Shown: positions 28,189 through 38,195 of the stretch, in pieces
Position numbering within the stretch: position 1 is the first letter of the stretch
Layout of the letters: every line of letters begins with the position of its first letter
Program-made: the position numbers and the translations under genes
Source of the DNA: Sulfurivermis fontis
GTDB lineage: Bacteria > Pseudomonadota > Gammaproteobacteria > Thiohalomonadales > Thiohalomonadaceae
Reading direction: 5' to 3'
DNA: 64,000 nt
Assembly: GCF_004001245.1 (NCBI RefSeq)
Contig: NZ_AP018724.1
Coordinates: 2,224,501-2,288,500 of the forward strand
The notes under the pieces: generated by a model
What the model was told of the DNA's origin: nothing
Seen by the model: the letters and a program-made list of their open reading frames with translations, nothing else
Databases searched by the model: none

Positions 28189-29721
28189 TCAAAGCAACAC
28201 CACGTCGAACTGTTCCTGGGTGTAGAGCGACTCCACCTGGAACTGGATCGGCTTGCCGATGAACTCCTCCAGTTCGGCCACCGCGGTGGATTCTTCGTCC
28301 AGCAGGCGATCGACCACTTCCTGCGAGGCCAGCACCAGCAATTGCTGGGCATCGAACTGGCGCGCCTCGCGCATGATTTCACGGAAGATCTCGAAACAGA
28401 CGGTCTCCGCCGTCTTCAGCGTGCCGCGACCGTTGCAGGTGGGACAGGTGGAACACAGCACATGCTCCAGGCTCTCGCGCGTGCGCTTGCGCGTCATCTC
28501 CACCAGCCCCAGTGCCGACACCTCGGAAATGTGGGTGCGGGCATGATCGCGCTCCAGCGCCTTCTCCAGGCTGCGCAACACCTGACGCCGGTGCTCCGGG
28601 TCCACCATGTCGATAAAGTCGATGATGATGATGCCACCCAGATTGCGCAGGCGCAGCTGGCGGGCGATGGCCTGACTGGCCTCCAGGTTGGTCTTGAAGA
28701 TGGTCTCTTCCAGATTGCGATGACCGACGAAGGCGCCGGTGTTGACGTCGATGGTGGTCATCGCCTCGGTCTGATCGATGATCAGATAGCCGCCGGACTT
28801 GAGGGTCACCTTGCGTTCCAACGCACGCTGAATCTCGTCCTCGATGGCATAGAGATCGAAGATCGGCCGCTCGCCGGCATAATGTTCGATGCGCGGCACC
28901 AGCTCGGGGATGAACTTCTCGGCAAAGCGCAACACCTTGCGGAAGGTCTCGCGCGAATCGATGCGCACCTTCTCCACCTCGGCGCCGACGACATCGCGCA
29001 TGGTACGCATCACCAGCGGCAGATCTTCGTGAATCAGCGTGCCGCTGCGCTCGCTGCCGGCACGCGCGCCGATCTCGCCCCACAGCTTGTGCAGGAAGGC
29101 CATATCAGCCCGCAGCGCCTCATCATCGGCATCCTCCGCCGCGGTACGCACGATGTAGCCGCCGGGGCCGAACTCCGCCGCCAGCGTCGTGACGCGCTCC
29201 TTCAGCCGCTGCCGCTCCGCCTCGTCCTCGATGCGCTGCGACACGCCGATGTGGCTGGATTGCGGCATGAACACCAGGAAGCGCGCCGGAATGGTGATGT
29301 GCGTGGTCAGGCGTGCGCCCTTGGTGCCGAGCGGATCCTTTACCACCTGCACCAGCAGTTCCTGCCCCTCGCGCAGCAACTCGTCGATCTGACGCTGCGA
29401 CGGGCGCTCGCCCTCCGGCGCCTCCCCCTTGAGGCAACGCTCGCGTTCATCGCTGTCGTTATCGGGACAGAGGATGTCGGAGGCATGCAGGAAGGCGGTG
29501 CGATCCAGGCCGGCGTCGATGAAGGCCGCCTGCATGCCGGGCAGCACCCGGCGCACCGTGCCCTTGTAGATGTTGCCGACCAGGCCGCGCTTGCGCGCGC
29601 GCTCGATTTGCACTTCCTGCAACACGCCGTTCTCGACGAAGGCGACGCGGGTTTCGTGCGGCGTGACATTGACCAGGATTTCGCCGCTCATCGCCGGCGT
29701 CAGCGGTGCGTTCATGGACAT
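28189..29721 (-). CDS. rng: Ribonuclease G
   Basis: Endoribonuclease of the RNase E/G family; matures the 5' end of 16S rRNA. About 510 residues from the ATG at 29721; alignment to E. coli Rng favours a start at 29691 (MSGEILVNVTPHETRVAFVE), giving 500. The S1 domain segment GLVGNIYKGTVRRVLPGMQA, the catalytic Mg2+ region TIDVNTGAFVG and IIIIDFIDM, and the zinc-link CSTCPTCNGRGT are all intact. Overlaps maf by a few bases. Confidence 0.96.
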   Translation of the reverse strand: MSMNAPLTPAMSGEILVNVTPHETRVAFVENGVLQEVQIERARKRGLVGNIYKGTVRRVLPGMQAAFIDAGLDRTAFLHASDILCPDNDSDERERCLKGEAPEGERPSQRQIDELLREGQELLVQVVKDPLGTKGARLTTHITIPARFLVFMPQSSHIGVSQRIEDEAERQRLKERVTTLAAEFGPGGYIVRTAAEDADDEALRADMAFLHKLWGEIGARAGSERSGTLIHEDLPLVMRTMRDVVGAEVEKVRIDSRETFRKVLRFAEKFIPELVPRIEHYAGERPIFDLYAIEDEIQRALERKVTLKSGGYLIIDQTEAMTTIDVNTGAFVGHRNLEETIFKTNLEASQAIARQLRLRNLGGIIIIDFIDMVDPEHRRQVLRSLEKALERDHARTHISEVSALGLVEMTRKRTRESLEHVLCSTCPTCNGRGTLKTAETVCFEIFREIMREARQFDAQQLLVLASQEVVDRLLDEESTAVAELEEFIGKPIQFQVESLYTQEQFDVVLL

Positions 29722-29723
29722 GT

Positions 29724-30299
29724 TCAAGAGGCTTCCAGTAACTCTATTCCGCAGCCGCGCAACAACGCGGCCGTTTCAAACAGCGGCAGGCCCATCACCC
29801 CGGAGTAGCTGCCTTCCAGGCGCTCGATGAAGATGGCGCCCAGACCCTGCACTGCGTAACCCCCTGCCTTGTCCAGCGGTTCACCGCTGTCCCAGTAGGC
29901 GGCGCGCTCGCGGTCGGTGAGCGCACGAAAGGTCACCGCGCTCACCGACAACAGGGTGTGCGCCTCGCCTGCCGCGTCCACCAGCGCCACACCGGTGTAG
30001 ACATGGTGGGTGCGTCCCGACAGCCGCGCCAGCATGGCCAAGCCGTCGGCGCGATCGCGCGGCTTGCCCAGGATGACGCCGTCGATCACCACGGCGGTAT
30101 CGGCACCGAGCACCGGCCAGTCGCTGCAAATCGCATGTCCGGCCCGCGCCTTGGCCAGGGCCAGGCGCACCACATACAACTCCGGCGCCTCGCCCGGATG
30201 CAGCGCCTCGTCGACACGCGCCTCCACCACCCGATGCGCCACACCGATCTGCTCCAGCAGCTCGCGCCGCCGCGGCGATGAAGAGGCCAGAAAGATCAT
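29724..30299 (-). CDS. maf: Maf family nucleoside triphosphate pyrophosphatase
   Basis: Hydrolyses dTTP/UTP and modified nucleotides, a house-cleaning role linked to cell division. 191 residues. N-terminal signature [20 protein letters not shown], central [18 protein letters not shown], and [20 protein letters not shown] are intact. Of the two E. coli paralogues, the location next to rng points to the YhdE type. Starts 46 bp downstream of rlmH. Confidence 0.95.
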   Translation of the reverse strand: MIFLASSSPRRRELLEQIGVAHRVVEARVDEALHPGEAPELYVVRLALAKARAGHAICSDWPVLGADTAVVIDGVILGKPRDRADGLAMLARLSGRTHHVYTGVALVDAAGEAHTLLSVSAVTFRALTDRERAAYWDSGEPLDKAGGYAVQGLGAIFIERLEGSYSGVMGLPLFETAALLRGCGIELLEAS

Positions 30300-30311
30300 C
30301 CGTCGGTTCGC

Positions 30312-30345
30312 TCTCGTTACTCGTTACTTGTTGCCTGTATCTGCC
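30312..30345. repeat. Heptad repeat, copy K (rlmH-maf spacer)
   Basis: On the minus strand it begins directly after the rlmH TGA with GGCAGATACAGGC, then 7-bp units AACAAGT, AACGAGT, AACGAGA. Only one arm is seen. It fills most of the 46-bp gap before the maf start. Confidence 0.7.
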
Positions 30346-30813
30346 TCACCGGTGATACGGATGCCCCTGGGTGATGCTCCAGGCCCGGTAAAGCTGTTCC
30401 GCCAGCACGATGCGCACCAGCGGATGCGGCAGGGTCAGGCGCGATAACGACCACTGTACGTCGGCACGGGCGCGGCAGGTATCGGCCAGTCCCTCGGGAC
30501 CGCCCACCAGCAGGGCCACATCGCGCCCCCCCTGGCGCCATTCGGTGAGGCGCTGCGCCAAGTCTGCCGTGCTCCAATCCTTGCCGCCGACCTCCAGCGC
30601 CACCACATAGGCCCCCTTGGGCAGGGCGGCGAGCATCTTCTCGCCCTCCTCGCGCCGCGCCCGCTCCAGATCGGCGCCCTTGGTGCGCTTGCCCGGCGCG
30701 ATCTCGTGCAGCACCAGCGCGCAGTCGGCGGGCAGGCGCTTGGCGTACTCCGCGTAGCCAGCCTCCACCCACTCCGGCATACGGTTACCGACGGCGATCA
30801 GGTGCAGGCGCAT
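30346..30813 (-). CDS. rlmH: 23S rRNA pseudouridine-1915 N3-methyltransferase
   Basis: SPOUT-class methyltransferase acting on assembled 70S ribosomes. 155 residues, the standard length. The start [20 protein letters not shown], the knot segment [15 protein letters not shown] and the end [15 protein letters not shown] are diagnostic. It lies 68 bp after rsfS, as in the conserved rsfS-rlmH pair. Confidence 0.97.
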   Translation of the reverse strand: MRLHLIAVGNRMPEWVEAGYAEYAKRLPADCALVLHEIAPGKRTKGADLERARREEGEKMLAALPKGAYVVALEVGGKDWSTADLAQRLTEWRQGGRDVALLVGGPEGLADTCRARADVQWSLSRLTLPHPLVRIVLAEQLYRAWSITQGHPYHR

Positions 30814-30881
30814 CGCTGTTCAGTGCATCGCAACAGACCGGTTGGACAAAAGACGCACGATGTGTCGCACGCAACAGGATT

Positions 30882-31241
30882 TCATCCTGCGGCTCCCGCC
30901 ACACCCTGCGCCGCCGGTGCGGCGTCACCCCAGAGTTTTTCCAGGTTGTAAAAGTCGCGCTTTTCCGGGATGAAGATATGCACTACCACCTCGCCCAGAT
31001 CGACCACCACCCATTCGCCTTCCCGCTCGCCCTCGACGCCGAGAGGGGTGAGACCATTTTCCTTGGCCTGGTCGAGCACACTCTGCGCCAGGGATTTCAC
31101 CTGGCGATCGGAACGGCCGCTGGCGATGACCATAAAGTCGGTGATGCTGGTCTTGCCGCGCACATCCAGGACGACGATATCGAGACCCTTTACGTCCTCC
31201 AGCGCGTTCACCACCAGTTGCTTCATCTGTTCTGCTTGCAT
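30882..31241 (-). CDS. rsfS: Ribosomal silencing factor RsfS
   Basis: Binds L14 and blocks subunit joining in stationary phase. 119 residues. Start [20 protein letters not shown], then the family core [20 protein letters not shown] and the C-terminal [21 protein letters not shown] longer open frame extends upstream in the same frame but overlaps nadD and is rejected. The tail [12 protein letters not shown] is low-complexity. Confidence 0.96.
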   Translation of the reverse strand: MQAEQMKQLVVNALEDVKGLDIVVLDVRGKTSITDFMVIASGRSDRQVKSLAQSVLDQAKENGLTPLGVEGEREGEWVVVDLGEVVVHIFIPEKRDFYNLEKLWGDAAPAAQGVAGAAG

Positions 31242-31267
31242 CAATACCTTCCAGTCATGACAAAAAC

Positions 31268-31981
31268 TCACTCCGCCGGCGCGGCGGCATACAGATTCCG
31301 GCGGCGGATATAGTCCCATACCGCATCGGGCAGCAGATAACGGGGACTGCGCCCCGCCGCGATCTGCGCGCGTATCGCCGTGGCCGAGATATCCAGGGGG
31401 GTGACCGGCTGCAGCAGAATGCCGCCGGCCGGCCGCCGCATCAGCTCGGCAGCCGCGCTGATACGCTGCGCCGCCAGCATTTCGGCCAGCGGCGCGGGTA
31501 CGGCATCCAGCGTCCAACCCGGCCGGTGCAGCACCACCAGATGGGCCAGTCGCGGCAACTCCCGCCAGCGGTGCCACTGTGGCAGACCGAGAAAGGCGTC
31601 GCTGCCCAGCAGCAGGCACAGCGGCGCAGTACCCAGTTCGGCACGCAGCGAGGCCAGGGTATCCACCATGTAGGACGGACCGGATCGCTCCAACTCGCGG
31701 CGATCGACCCGCAACCCGGGCTGCCCCGCCAGCGCCAACTCCAGCATGGCCAGGCGCTCGGTGGCGGAGGCCCGGGGCGGCTCCCGGTGCGGCGGCTGGC
31801 CACAGGGGAGAAGGCGCACCTCGGCCAGGCCCAGAACCTCCAGCATCTCCAGCGCGGCGCGCAGGTGGCCGAAATGTACCGGGTCGAAGGTACCGCCCAG
31901 GATACCGACGGCAACGCCGGATACACCGCCCCTCTGCGCAGCGAGCGGATCGGCGGTGGCGGGAAAAACCGGTCCCGGCAT
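31268..31981 (-). CDS. nadD: Nicotinate-nucleotide adenylyltransferase
   Basis: NAD synthesis: NaMN plus ATP to deamido-NAD. 237 residues from the ATG at 31981, whose first base is shared with the stop of the FimV-like gene; a GTG about 22 codons later ([17 protein letters not shown]) is an alternative closer to typical start points. The nucleotidyltransferase motif [12 protein letters not shown] and the ISATAIR motif are intact. Confidence 0.94.
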   Translation of the reverse strand: MPGPVFPATADPLAAQRGGVSGVAVGILGGTFDPVHFGHLRAALEMLEVLGLAEVRLLPCGQPPHREPPRASATERLAMLELALAGQPGLRVDRRELERSGPSYMVDTLASLRAELGTAPLCLLLGSDAFLGLPQWHRWRELPRLAHLVVLHRPGWTLDAVPAPLAEMLAAQRISAAAELMRRPAGGILLQPVTPLDISATAIRAQIAAGRSPRYLLPDAVWDYIRRRNLYAAAPAE

Positions 31982-33324
31982 CAGCGGAAGCGCTGGCGCG
32001 CCTTTTCCAGCATCGCCTCGCGGGCCCGCGCCTTGGCCTCGGCGTCGTCGCGCAGGGCCTGTGCCAGGTCACGGTATTCCCAACGCCGGTTGCGCCGCCA
32101 CCACAGCCAGCCCAGCAGGACCGCCGCCAGCAACAGCAACCCGGCCAGCACGGTTATCCACCAGGCCGGGTTCTGCCAGCGGCTCGCCGGGGCGTTCACC
32201 GTCGTCGCCACCGTCAGCCGCCCATCGGCAAACGGCTCCGCGGCAGGAGGTGCGGCCGGCGCCGGTACAGCGTCGGTGGAAGCCGTCACCGGGGAGGCGG
32301 GTTCTGCCGTAGCCGGCGTGGCCGCCGGCATGTGCAATACCTGCTCGGCCAGGCGCTGCGCCTGCCGCTCCAGCGCGCCCAGGCGCTGGCGCAATGCCTC
32401 GTTTTCCTCAGTCACGGTGGCATTGAGCTTGCGCACCTCGGCCAGACGCCGCTCCAACTCACCGGCCTGCGCCCCCGGCGACGGGGGGGTAAGGATCTGC
32501 AGTGCCGGCGCCGGTGCGGCGTCAACGGGTGCCGCCGCTGCGGGACCGGTCGGGACCGTTTCCTGCAGCGCCTGTCGCTGTTGCAGCATGAGCTTGCCGG
32601 CGCTGCCGCGACTGCGTGCGGTGATGGCCTCGGCGGAGGGCATGTACAGGGTGGTGCCCCAGCGCAGGCGGTTCATGTTGCCGCCGATGAAGGCATGGGG
32701 ATTGGCCTCGAACAGGGCCACCGTCATCTGCGGCGTGCCGACGCCTTCCGGCTTGAGGCGCTGGGCGATCTGGCTCAGGGTTTCGCCGCGCTGCACCGGA
32801 CCATAACTGGCCACCACCGGCGCCGGCGGGACGGGCGCCGCCACGGTGACCGGGGGCGCGGGCGCCTCGAGCGCGGCCGGGGCGGCGCTTGCCGCCGGCG
32901 GGGTATACAGGGAGGGCGGGTCCAGCAGCAGGGCGTACTGGCGCAACATACTGCTGCGCCCCCAGCGAATCTCCAGTAACAGCTCCAGCGCCGGCTCGCG
33001 CACCGGCTGGCGACTGCTGATCGATATCACCGGTTGGCCGCTCGCCCCCCGGGCGATCTTGAAGCTGAGGGGCGGCAGTCCCTCGTGATAGGGCAGGCCG
33101 ATACGGCGGTAGGCCTCGCGCCCGGCCAGACCGACCTTCACATCCGCGACCGTCTCGCCCGGCGCCAGCACCAGGGGCAGCTCGGCCTGCAACGGCTGGT
33201 TGAGGGCGGAGCGCACATGCAATTCGCTGCCCAGACCGAGGGCCTGGGCATGGCCGCCCCACAGCAGGCAACAGCACAGCAGGGCACGCGCCAGCCGGCC
33301 GGCGAGCCCCCGGCGGGAACGCAT
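31981..33324 (-). CDS. Short FimV-like protein with LysM domain
   Basis: 447 residues (alternative starts 24-27 nt upstream overlap proA). Signal sequence [15 protein letters not shown], then the FimV N-terminal domain [20 protein letters not shown] (about 30-140), a proline/alanine-rich linker, a LysM-like domain [17 protein letters not shown], a coiled coil ([20 protein letters not shown]...), a second low-complexity linker and one membrane segment ([20 protein letters not shown]). The large TPR-rich cytoplasmic domain of Pseudomonas FimV is missing; only about 35 basic and acidic residues follow the membrane segment. Coupled to nadD by a 1-bp overlap. Confidence 0.8.
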   Translation of the reverse strand: MRSRRGLAGRLARALLCCCLLWGGHAQALGLGSELHVRSALNQPLQAELPLVLAPGETVADVKVGLAGREAYRRIGLPYHEGLPPLSFKIARGASGQPVISISSRQPVREPALELLLEIRWGRSSMLRQYALLLDPPSLYTPPAASAAPAALEAPAPPVTVAAPVPPAPVVASYGPVQRGETLSQIAQRLKPEGVGTPQMTVALFEANPHAFIGGNMNRLRWGTTLYMPSAEAITARSRGSAGKLMLQQRQALQETVPTGPAAAAPVDAAPAPALQILTPPSPGAQAGELERRLAEVRKLNATVTEENEALRQRLGALERQAQRLAEQVLHMPAATPATAEPASPVTASTDAVPAPAAPPAAEPFADGRLTVATTVNAPASRWQNPAWWITVLAGLLLLAAVLLGWLWWRRNRRWEYRDLAQALRDDAEAKARAREAMLEKARQRFR

Positions 33325-33328
33325 GTGT

Positions 33329-34588
33329 TCAGTGGCGGATATGGCCATCACCCAGGACGATGTACTTCTGCGAGGTCAGTCCCTCCAACCCCACCGGGCC
33401 GCGGGCGTGGATCTTGTCGGTGGAGATGCCGATCTCCGCGCCGAGGCCATACTCGAAGCCGTCGGCGAAGCGGGTCGAGGCATTGACCATCACCGAGCTG
33501 GAGTCCACCTCGGCGAGGAAGCGGCGTGCGCGGGTGAGGTCCTCGGTGACGATGGCCTCGGTGTGGCCGGAGCCGTGCCGGTAGATATGCTCCATCGCCT
33601 CGTCCAGGTCCTTCACCACGCGCACGGCGAGGATCGGCGCCAGGTATTCGGCATCCCAATCCTCCGCCGTGGCCGGAATCGCATAGGACAGCAGGCGGCA
33701 GGTGGTGGGACAGCCGCGCAGCTCGACGCCCTTTTCCCGGTACATGGCCCCCAGCTCGGGCAGCACGCGCTCGGCAATGCCCTCGGCCACCAGCAGGGTC
33801 TCCATGGCGTTGCACACGCCGTAGCGGTGGGTCTTGGCGTTGAAGGCGATGCGCAGGGCCTTTTCCACGTCGGCCTTGTCGTCGATGTAAACGTGACAGA
33901 CGCCGTGCAGATGCTTGATCACCGGCACGCGCGCCTCGTTGCTGATGCGTTCCACCAGCGACTTGCCGCCGCGCGGCACGATGACGTCCACGTACTGGCT
34001 CATGGTGATCAGCTCCCCCACCGCGGTACGGTCGGTGGTCTCCACCACCTGCACCGCATCGGCGGGCAGACCGGCTCGCTCCAGCCCGGCGCGCACGCAG
34101 GCGGCAATGGCCTGGTTGGAGTGCAGCGCCTCGGAACCGCCGCGCAGGATTGCGGCATTGCCCGACTTCAGGCACAGCGCCGCCGCGTCGGCCGTAACAT
34201 TCGGACGCGACTCGTAGATGATGCCGATGACACCGAGCGGCACGCGCATCTTGCCCACCTGGATGCCGGAAGGGCGGTAATTCATGTCGGCGATCTGGCC
34301 CACCGGATCGGGCAGGGCGGCGATCTGGCGCAGGCCCTCGGCCATGGCGGCGATGCGCGCGCTGTCCAGCGCCAGGCGATCCAGCATCGCCGCATCCAAT
34401 CCCTGCGCCTTGCCGGCATGGAGGTCTTTCTGATTGGCGGCGATGAGCGCGGCCTCGCCGGCGATGAGGGCATCGGCCATGGCGGACAGCGCGGCATTCT
34501 TGGCATGGGTGTCGGCACGGGCCATGGCGCGCGCCGCGGCGCGCGCCTTCTGTCCCACCTGCTGCATGTACTGCTTCACGTCCATCAA
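33329..34588 (-). CDS. proA: Gamma-glutamyl phosphate reductase
   Basis: Second step of proline synthesis: reduces glutamyl phosphate to glutamate semialdehyde with NADPH. 419 residues. The catalytic cysteine lies in [16 protein letters not shown]. Other family stretches are [20 protein letters not shown] and the C-terminal [20 protein letters not shown]. proB is not adjacent. proA lies between holA and nadD here, whereas E. coli has no proA at this place; this order occurs in several other gammaproteobacteria. Confidence 0.97.
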   Translation of the reverse strand: MMDVKQYMQQVGQKARAAARAMARADTHAKNAALSAMADALIAGEAALIAANQKDLHAGKAQGLDAAMLDRLALDSARIAAMAEGLRQIAALPDPVGQIADMNYRPSGIQVGKMRVPLGVIGIIYESRPNVTADAAALCLKSGNAAILRGGSEALHSNQAIAACVRAGLERAGLPADAVQVVETTDRTAVGELITMSQYVDVIVPRGGKSLVERISNEARVPVIKHLHGVCHVYIDDKADVEKALRIAFNAKTHRYGVCNAMETLLVAEGIAERVLPELGAMYREKGVELRGCPTTCRLLSYAIPATAEDWDAEYLAPILAVRVVKDLDEAMEHIYRHGSGHTEAIVTEDLTRARRFLAEVDSSSVMVNASTRFADGFEYGLGAEIGISTDKIHARGPVGLEGLTSQKYIVLGDGHIRH

Positions 34589-34629
34589 CGTATCTCTATG
34601 CTTGCGTGGTTTGCAAAGAAAAAATCTCG

Positions 34630-34708
34630 GACAAGGTTTACAAGATTATTCAGGATATACAAGATTTTTTACCCTGTTCATCCTGCCCCATCTTGTCGGT
34701 GGTTTTCA
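34630..34708. repeat. Period-9 inverted repeat (holA-proA spacer)
   Basis: AT-richer than its surroundings. The left side holds roughly 9-bp units of the type TTACAAGAT, TATTCAGGA and TATACAAGA. The right side carries CCTGTTCAT, CCTG and CATCTTGTC, which are complementary in type. It abuts the holA stop (34706). It resembles the heptad elements in design (tandem units in inverted arms next to a stop codon) but has a different period. Confidence 0.55.
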
Positions 34709-35719
34709 GACTATTCTCACGCCGGCCATGAGCAGGCTGAATTGTAACAGTTCATCCCACGGGTTACCCGGCTCGGCCCCCTTGCAGATGCGGTCCAGCC
34801 GGGCCGCCCGCCGCAACAGGGCGCGCCAGCGGCGCAGGTTGTGACGCTTGAGGGCGGCCTGGTACAGCGGCTTGCGCTTGTCCCATACCCGCTGCTGCTG
34901 CAACAGGGTTTCCAGCCCCGTGCCGGCGGCCTGGCCGGCGGCGATGATGGCCAGGGCGCGCACCTCGCGCACCAATGCCCACAGAGTAAGTACGGGTTCC
35001 TCGCCCTCGCCACGCAACCCCTCCAGGATGCGGGCGCAGCGCGGCGCATCGCCGCCCAGGGCGGCATCCGCCAGCTCGAACACGTCATAGCGCGCCGAGT
35101 CGGCCACCGCGCTGCGCACCTGCTCGGCATCCAGTGGCCCGCTGCCGTACAGCAGCGCCAGTTTCTCCACCTCCTGCGCCGCGGCGAGCAGATTGCCCTC
35201 CACCCGCTCGGCCAGCAGCTGTGCCGCCTCGGGCGTCGCCTGCAGACCGCGGGCCTGCAGGCGCTGGCGCACCCAGCCGGGCAGGGCGCGCGGCTCCACC
35301 GGCCACACCTGCACCACCGCCCCCGCCTCCTCCAGCGCCTTGAACCATTTGCTGTTCTGCTGCTGCTTTTCCAGCTTGCCGCAGCTGATGAGCAGCAGGT
35401 TGTCCGGCGACGGCTCGGCGGCATAGGCGGTGAGCGCCTTGGCGCCGGCGTCGCCCGGCTTGCCCGACGGCATGCGCAGTTCGATGATCTTGCGCTCGGC
35501 GAACAGCGACAGATTGCTGCCGGCGGCGGCCAGCGTGCCCCAGTCGAAGCCGGCCTCCACCTGCAACACCTCGCGCTCGCGATAACCCTGGGCGCGGGCG
35601 GCGCCGCGCAGCGCATCCACCACCTCGTTGAGTTGCAGCGGTTCGTCGCCGCTCACCAGGTAGATGGGCAGTAGCGGCTTTTCCACATGGGACGGGAGTT
35701 GTTCGGGGCGCAGGCGCAT
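34706..35719 (-). CDS. holA: DNA polymerase III delta subunit
   Basis: Clamp-loader wrench subunit that opens the beta sliding clamp. 337 residues. Start MRLRPEQLPSHVEKPLLPIY and the segment YLVSGDEPLQLNEVVDALR are typical; the AAA+-like fold lacks a P-loop as in other delta subunits. The C-terminal collar domain includes KRHNLRRWRALLRRAARLDR. In enteric bacteria lptE and leuS precede holA; here a tetR gene precedes it instead, 59 bp away. Confidence 0.94.
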   Translation of the reverse strand: MRLRPEQLPSHVEKPLLPIYLVSGDEPLQLNEVVDALRGAARAQGYREREVLQVEAGFDWGTLAAAGSNLSLFAERKIIELRMPSGKPGDAGAKALTAYAAEPSPDNLLLISCGKLEKQQQNSKWFKALEEAGAVVQVWPVEPRALPGWVRQRLQARGLQATPEAAQLLAERVEGNLLAAAQEVEKLALLYGSGPLDAEQVRSAVADSARYDVFELADAALGGDAPRCARILEGLRGEGEEPVLTLWALVREVRALAIIAAGQAAGTGLETLLQQQRVWDKRKPLYQAALKRHNLRRWRALLRRAARLDRICKGAEPGNPWDELLQFSLLMAGVRIV

Positions 35720-35778
35720 GGCGCCATTCTACATGGAGGCACGGTAGGAAAGATGTATGTGGAGGGAAAGCGGTCGCG

Positions 35779-36369
35779 TCAACGCGGGGCGCGCACCATG
35801 GCCAGCAGGGTATCGACGATGTGTCGCAGCTCCACCGAATCGGGCCGCATCCGGCTGTAGACCCGCAGACCAAAAATACCGGTCATCAACAGGCTGGCCA
35901 GTATTCGCGGCTGAGCCCCGGTCGGTAATTCACCACGGGCTGCGGCCTCCTCCAGCGCATCGCCCATGGCCTGTTCCACCCTGGCCAGCGCGTCGCCCGC
36001 GTGGCGGGCCAGCTCGCTATCATCCGCCCGCACCTCCAGCAGGGTATTCACCAGCAGACAGCCCTTGCGCTCCGGATCACCGGCCATGTCCGCCAACAAG
36101 TGGTCGAAAAACCGCGCAATCCGCTCCAGCGGCGGGGCCTCGCCACGCAGCAACTCGTCCACCAGCCGCGCCAGTTCGGCGCCATAGGAATCCAGGGCAG
36201 CCGCAAACAATGCGCGCTTGCTGGCAAAGGCGCCGTACAGGCTGCCCGGCTTGAGCCGGGTCGCCTCGGTAAGGTCGCGCACCGAGGTACGGTTGTAGCC
36301 ACGGCGCCAGAACAGCTGCATGGCTTCGCGCAGCGCCTGGTCGCGATCGAATTCTATGGGTCTGGCCAT
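35779..36369 (-). CDS. TetR-family transcriptional regulator
   Basis: 196 residues. N-terminal DNA-binding domain MARPIEFDRDQALREAMQLF with the HTH RTSVRDLTEATRLKPGSLYG, and a C-terminal ligand-binding domain with PERKGCLLVNTLLEVRADDS, a pattern seen in AcuR/NemR-like repressors; Cys in KGCLLVN could be redox-sensitive by analogy. The ATG at 36369 is preferred to an in-frame TTG two codons upstream. It diverges from the AhpD-like gene, and a palindrome lies between them. Confidence 0.9.
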   Translation of the reverse strand: MARPIEFDRDQALREAMQLFWRRGYNRTSVRDLTEATRLKPGSLYGAFASKRALFAAALDSYGAELARLVDELLRGEAPPLERIARFFDHLLADMAGDPERKGCLLVNTLLEVRADDSELARHAGDALARVEQAMGDALEEAAARGELPTGAQPRILASLLMTGIFGLRVYSRMRPDSVELRHIVDTLLAMVRAPR

Positions 36370-36431
36370 GGGCAACTCCTGATTGGTTGAATTCTAGACG
36401 TAGTTGAACAGACGCTCAAGAACGGCTATCG

Positions 36432-36453
36432 TTATTGAGCGACCACTCAATAA
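36432..36453. promoter_or_regulatory. Candidate TetR operator
   Basis: TTATTGAG-CGACCA-CTCAATAA is a perfect 8-bp inverted repeat with a 6-bp spacer, centred between the divergent tetR and AhpD-like genes, 12 nt before the latter's ATG. TTGAGCGACC-type palindromes are common operators of TetR repressors, so binding by the adjacent regulator is likely. Confidence 0.75.
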
Positions 36454-36465
36454 AAGGAAAACACC

Positions 36466-37038
36466 ATGTCCAACCTCTTTCCCCTGCACACCAGCGCCTC
36501 CGCCCCGGCTGCAGCACAACCGCTACTCGAGGCCGCCAGCCAGGCCTTCGGATTCGTCCCCAACCTGATCGCCATCATGGCCAGCTCGCCAGCCCTGACC
36601 GAGGCCTACCTCGCCCTCTCCGCCATCTTCGAGCAGAAAACCTCGCTCACTCCCACCGAGCGCCAGGTGGTACTGCTGGCGGTCAGCCGCTACCACGCCT
36701 GCCGCTACTGCGTGGCGGCCCATTCGACGATCGCCGACATGCAGGGGATTCCGCCTGCGGTGGTGGAGGCAATCCGCAGCGATCAGCCCATCGCCGATAC
36801 GCGGCTGGAGGCATTGCGCAGCATGGTCAACGCCCTGCTCGAACGGCGCGCGCTGCTTCCCGATGCGACGCTGGAGTCCTTCTTCAGTGCCGGCTACACC
36901 CCGGCCCAACTGCTCGACGTACTGGTGGGCGTGGCGCAGAAAACACTGAGCAACTTCACCAACCATCTCGCCGGAACACCGCTGGACGAGCCGATGCACG
37001 CGCGCGCCTGGACACCAGCCGAGCGACTGCCTCATTGA
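36466..37038 (+). CDS. Carboxymuconolactone decarboxylase / AhpD-like protein
   Basis: 190 residues of the AhpD-like all-helical fold. The redox motif is CRYCVAAH (near residues 80-87) with C-x2-C and a following histidine, the proton-relay arrangement of alkylhydroperoxidases. N-terminal ASQAFGFVPNLIAIMASSPA is typical of this subfamily. First gene after the palindromic operator, so probably controlled by the TetR protein. Likely removes organic peroxides or reactive electrophiles; the substrate is unknown. Confidence 0.85.
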   Translation: MSNLFPLHTSASAPAAAQPLLEAASQAFGFVPNLIAIMASSPALTEAYLALSAIFEQKTSLTPTERQVVLLAVSRYHACRYCVAAHSTIADMQGIPPAVVEAIRSDQPIADTRLEALRSMVNALLERRALLPDATLESFFSAGYTPAQLLDVLVGVAQKTLSNFTNHLAGTPLDEPMHARAWTPAERLPH

Positions 37039-37196
37039 TGCAGAGGGCATGGTCCGACAGGCCCACTACGGCAGGGATGCGGGTGATCAGTTGCCGTTCA
37101 CCGGAATAAAGCGCCTTGTCCGCTGTAAGGATCGCCGTCCGGCCACGACAGAGTGACAACCCGACACCACTCGGCAACGGATTGGAGGACAGGATC

Positions 37197-37763
37197 ATGA
37201 ACACATTGGCTGCAGGTAACCGGGCTCCGGAATTTTCCCTGCCCGATCTCGATGGTCGGCCGGTGCGGCTGACGGATTTCCGTGGCAGGAAGGTTCTGCT
37301 GGTATTTTTCCGCTACGCCACCTGCCCGTTCTGTACCGTGCGCTTCGTACGCCTGGCGCAGGAGGCAAAACGCTACGCCGATGCCGGCGTGCAGATCATC
37401 GGCGTGTTCGAATCGAGCGCCGGGTACATCCGCGAATACCTCGGTCGCCGCGGACTGCCCTTTCCCGTCATCCCCGACCCGGACGGCAAACTGTACGCGC
37501 TGTACGGTGTGCGGAAGTCAGTGCCGGGCCTGTTGTTCGGCATGTTCCGCCTGCCCACGCTGCTGCGCGCCCTGTTCGATCCCGCATACCGCATGGCGCA
37601 GCCCGACGGCTCGCTGACACGCATCCCGGCCAACTTTCTCATCGACGAAAACCAGATCGTTGTCGACGCGTATTACGGCAACGACATCGGCGATCACATC
37701 CCCTTCGCCCGCATCGACCACTTCGCCGCCGGGACGGTCACCGGGAACATGCGCCATGTCTGA
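37197..37763 (+). CDS. Peroxiredoxin/redoxin-family protein
   Basis: 188 residues of the AhpC/TSA thioredoxin fold: APEFSLPDLDGRPVRLTDFR, then FFRYATCPFCTVRF with a C-x2-C pair (near residue 50), then VQIIGVFESS and PFPVIPDPDGKLYALYGVR. The CPFC motif at the start of helix alpha-1 resembles AhpC/TSA relatives of the AhpE/PrxL type. The C-terminal half is longer than in simple peroxiredoxins. The start ATG at 37197 has GGAGGACAGG upstream. It overlaps the next gene by 8 bp. Confidence 0.8.
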   Translation: MNTLAAGNRAPEFSLPDLDGRPVRLTDFRGRKVLLVFFRYATCPFCTVRFVRLAQEAKRYADAGVQIIGVFESSAGYIREYLGRRGLPFPVIPDPDGKLYALYGVRKSVPGLLFGMFRLPTLLRALFDPAYRMAQPDGSLTRIPANFLIDENQIVVDAYYGNDIGDHIPFARIDHFAAGTVTGNMRHV

Positions 37764-38181
37764 CTACCTGCAACAGTACAACGCGCCGCTCACCGGCCTG
37801 CTGCACTGGGAGCAGTGGGACGCATTGCTCGCGGCACTGCGCGGCGCCAATGACGGTGGCTGGTACGCCTACTACGTCGGTGAGGAGGTGCCGACCACGC
37901 CGCTGTCGCCGGCACACCTGGACCATCTCATCGGCGAACTGGATCGGCTGCTGCGCCGCGATCATCAGGAGAGTTATCTCGGCATCGTCTATGTGGACGA
38001 TACGGCGCAACCGACCTTCATCAAGGTCTACGACCCCAACCATCTGGGTTCATCCTGCGGCAGCGGCACCCAGCGCGTGCTGCCCGGCTGGATCCTGAGC
38101 CGCTGCCCGCCGGTGGATCTGCATGCCGCCGTCGCCAACCCCGGCGGACGCCGCCGCTGGTGGCATAGCCTGTTTACCTGA
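37756..38181 (+). CDS. Conserved hypothetical protein
   Basis: 141 residues, cytoplasmic, no signal or membrane segment. Tryptophan-rich beginning (LLHWEQWDALLAALRGANDG), then GGWYAYYVGEEVPTTPLSP, a helix HLDHLIGELDRLLRRDHQES, and the segment IKVYDPNHLGSSCGSGTQRV before LPGWILSRCPPVDL. I do not recognise a named domain. The overlap with the peroxiredoxin-like gene and the conserved cysteines (SSCGSG, SRCPP) suggest a redox-linked partner. Confidence 0.7.
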   Translation: MSDYLQQYNAPLTGLLHWEQWDALLAALRGANDGGWYAYYVGEEVPTTPLSPAHLDHLIGELDRLLRRDHQESYLGIVYVDDTAQPTFIKVYDPNHLGSSCGSGTQRVLPGWILSRCPPVDLHAAVANPGGRRRWWHSLFT

Positions 38182-38195
38182 CCCAGGAGGGAATC

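Noticed and set aside
24554-28225. A 1223-codon plus-strand open frame opposite yhdP
   Set aside because: Entirely antisense to yhdP, which has clear family features; the antisense product is Gln/Arg/His-rich and featureless.
30882-32072. A 396-codon version of rsfS
   Set aside because: The upstream two thirds lie in another frame of nadD; the RsfS family starts at the ATG at 31241.
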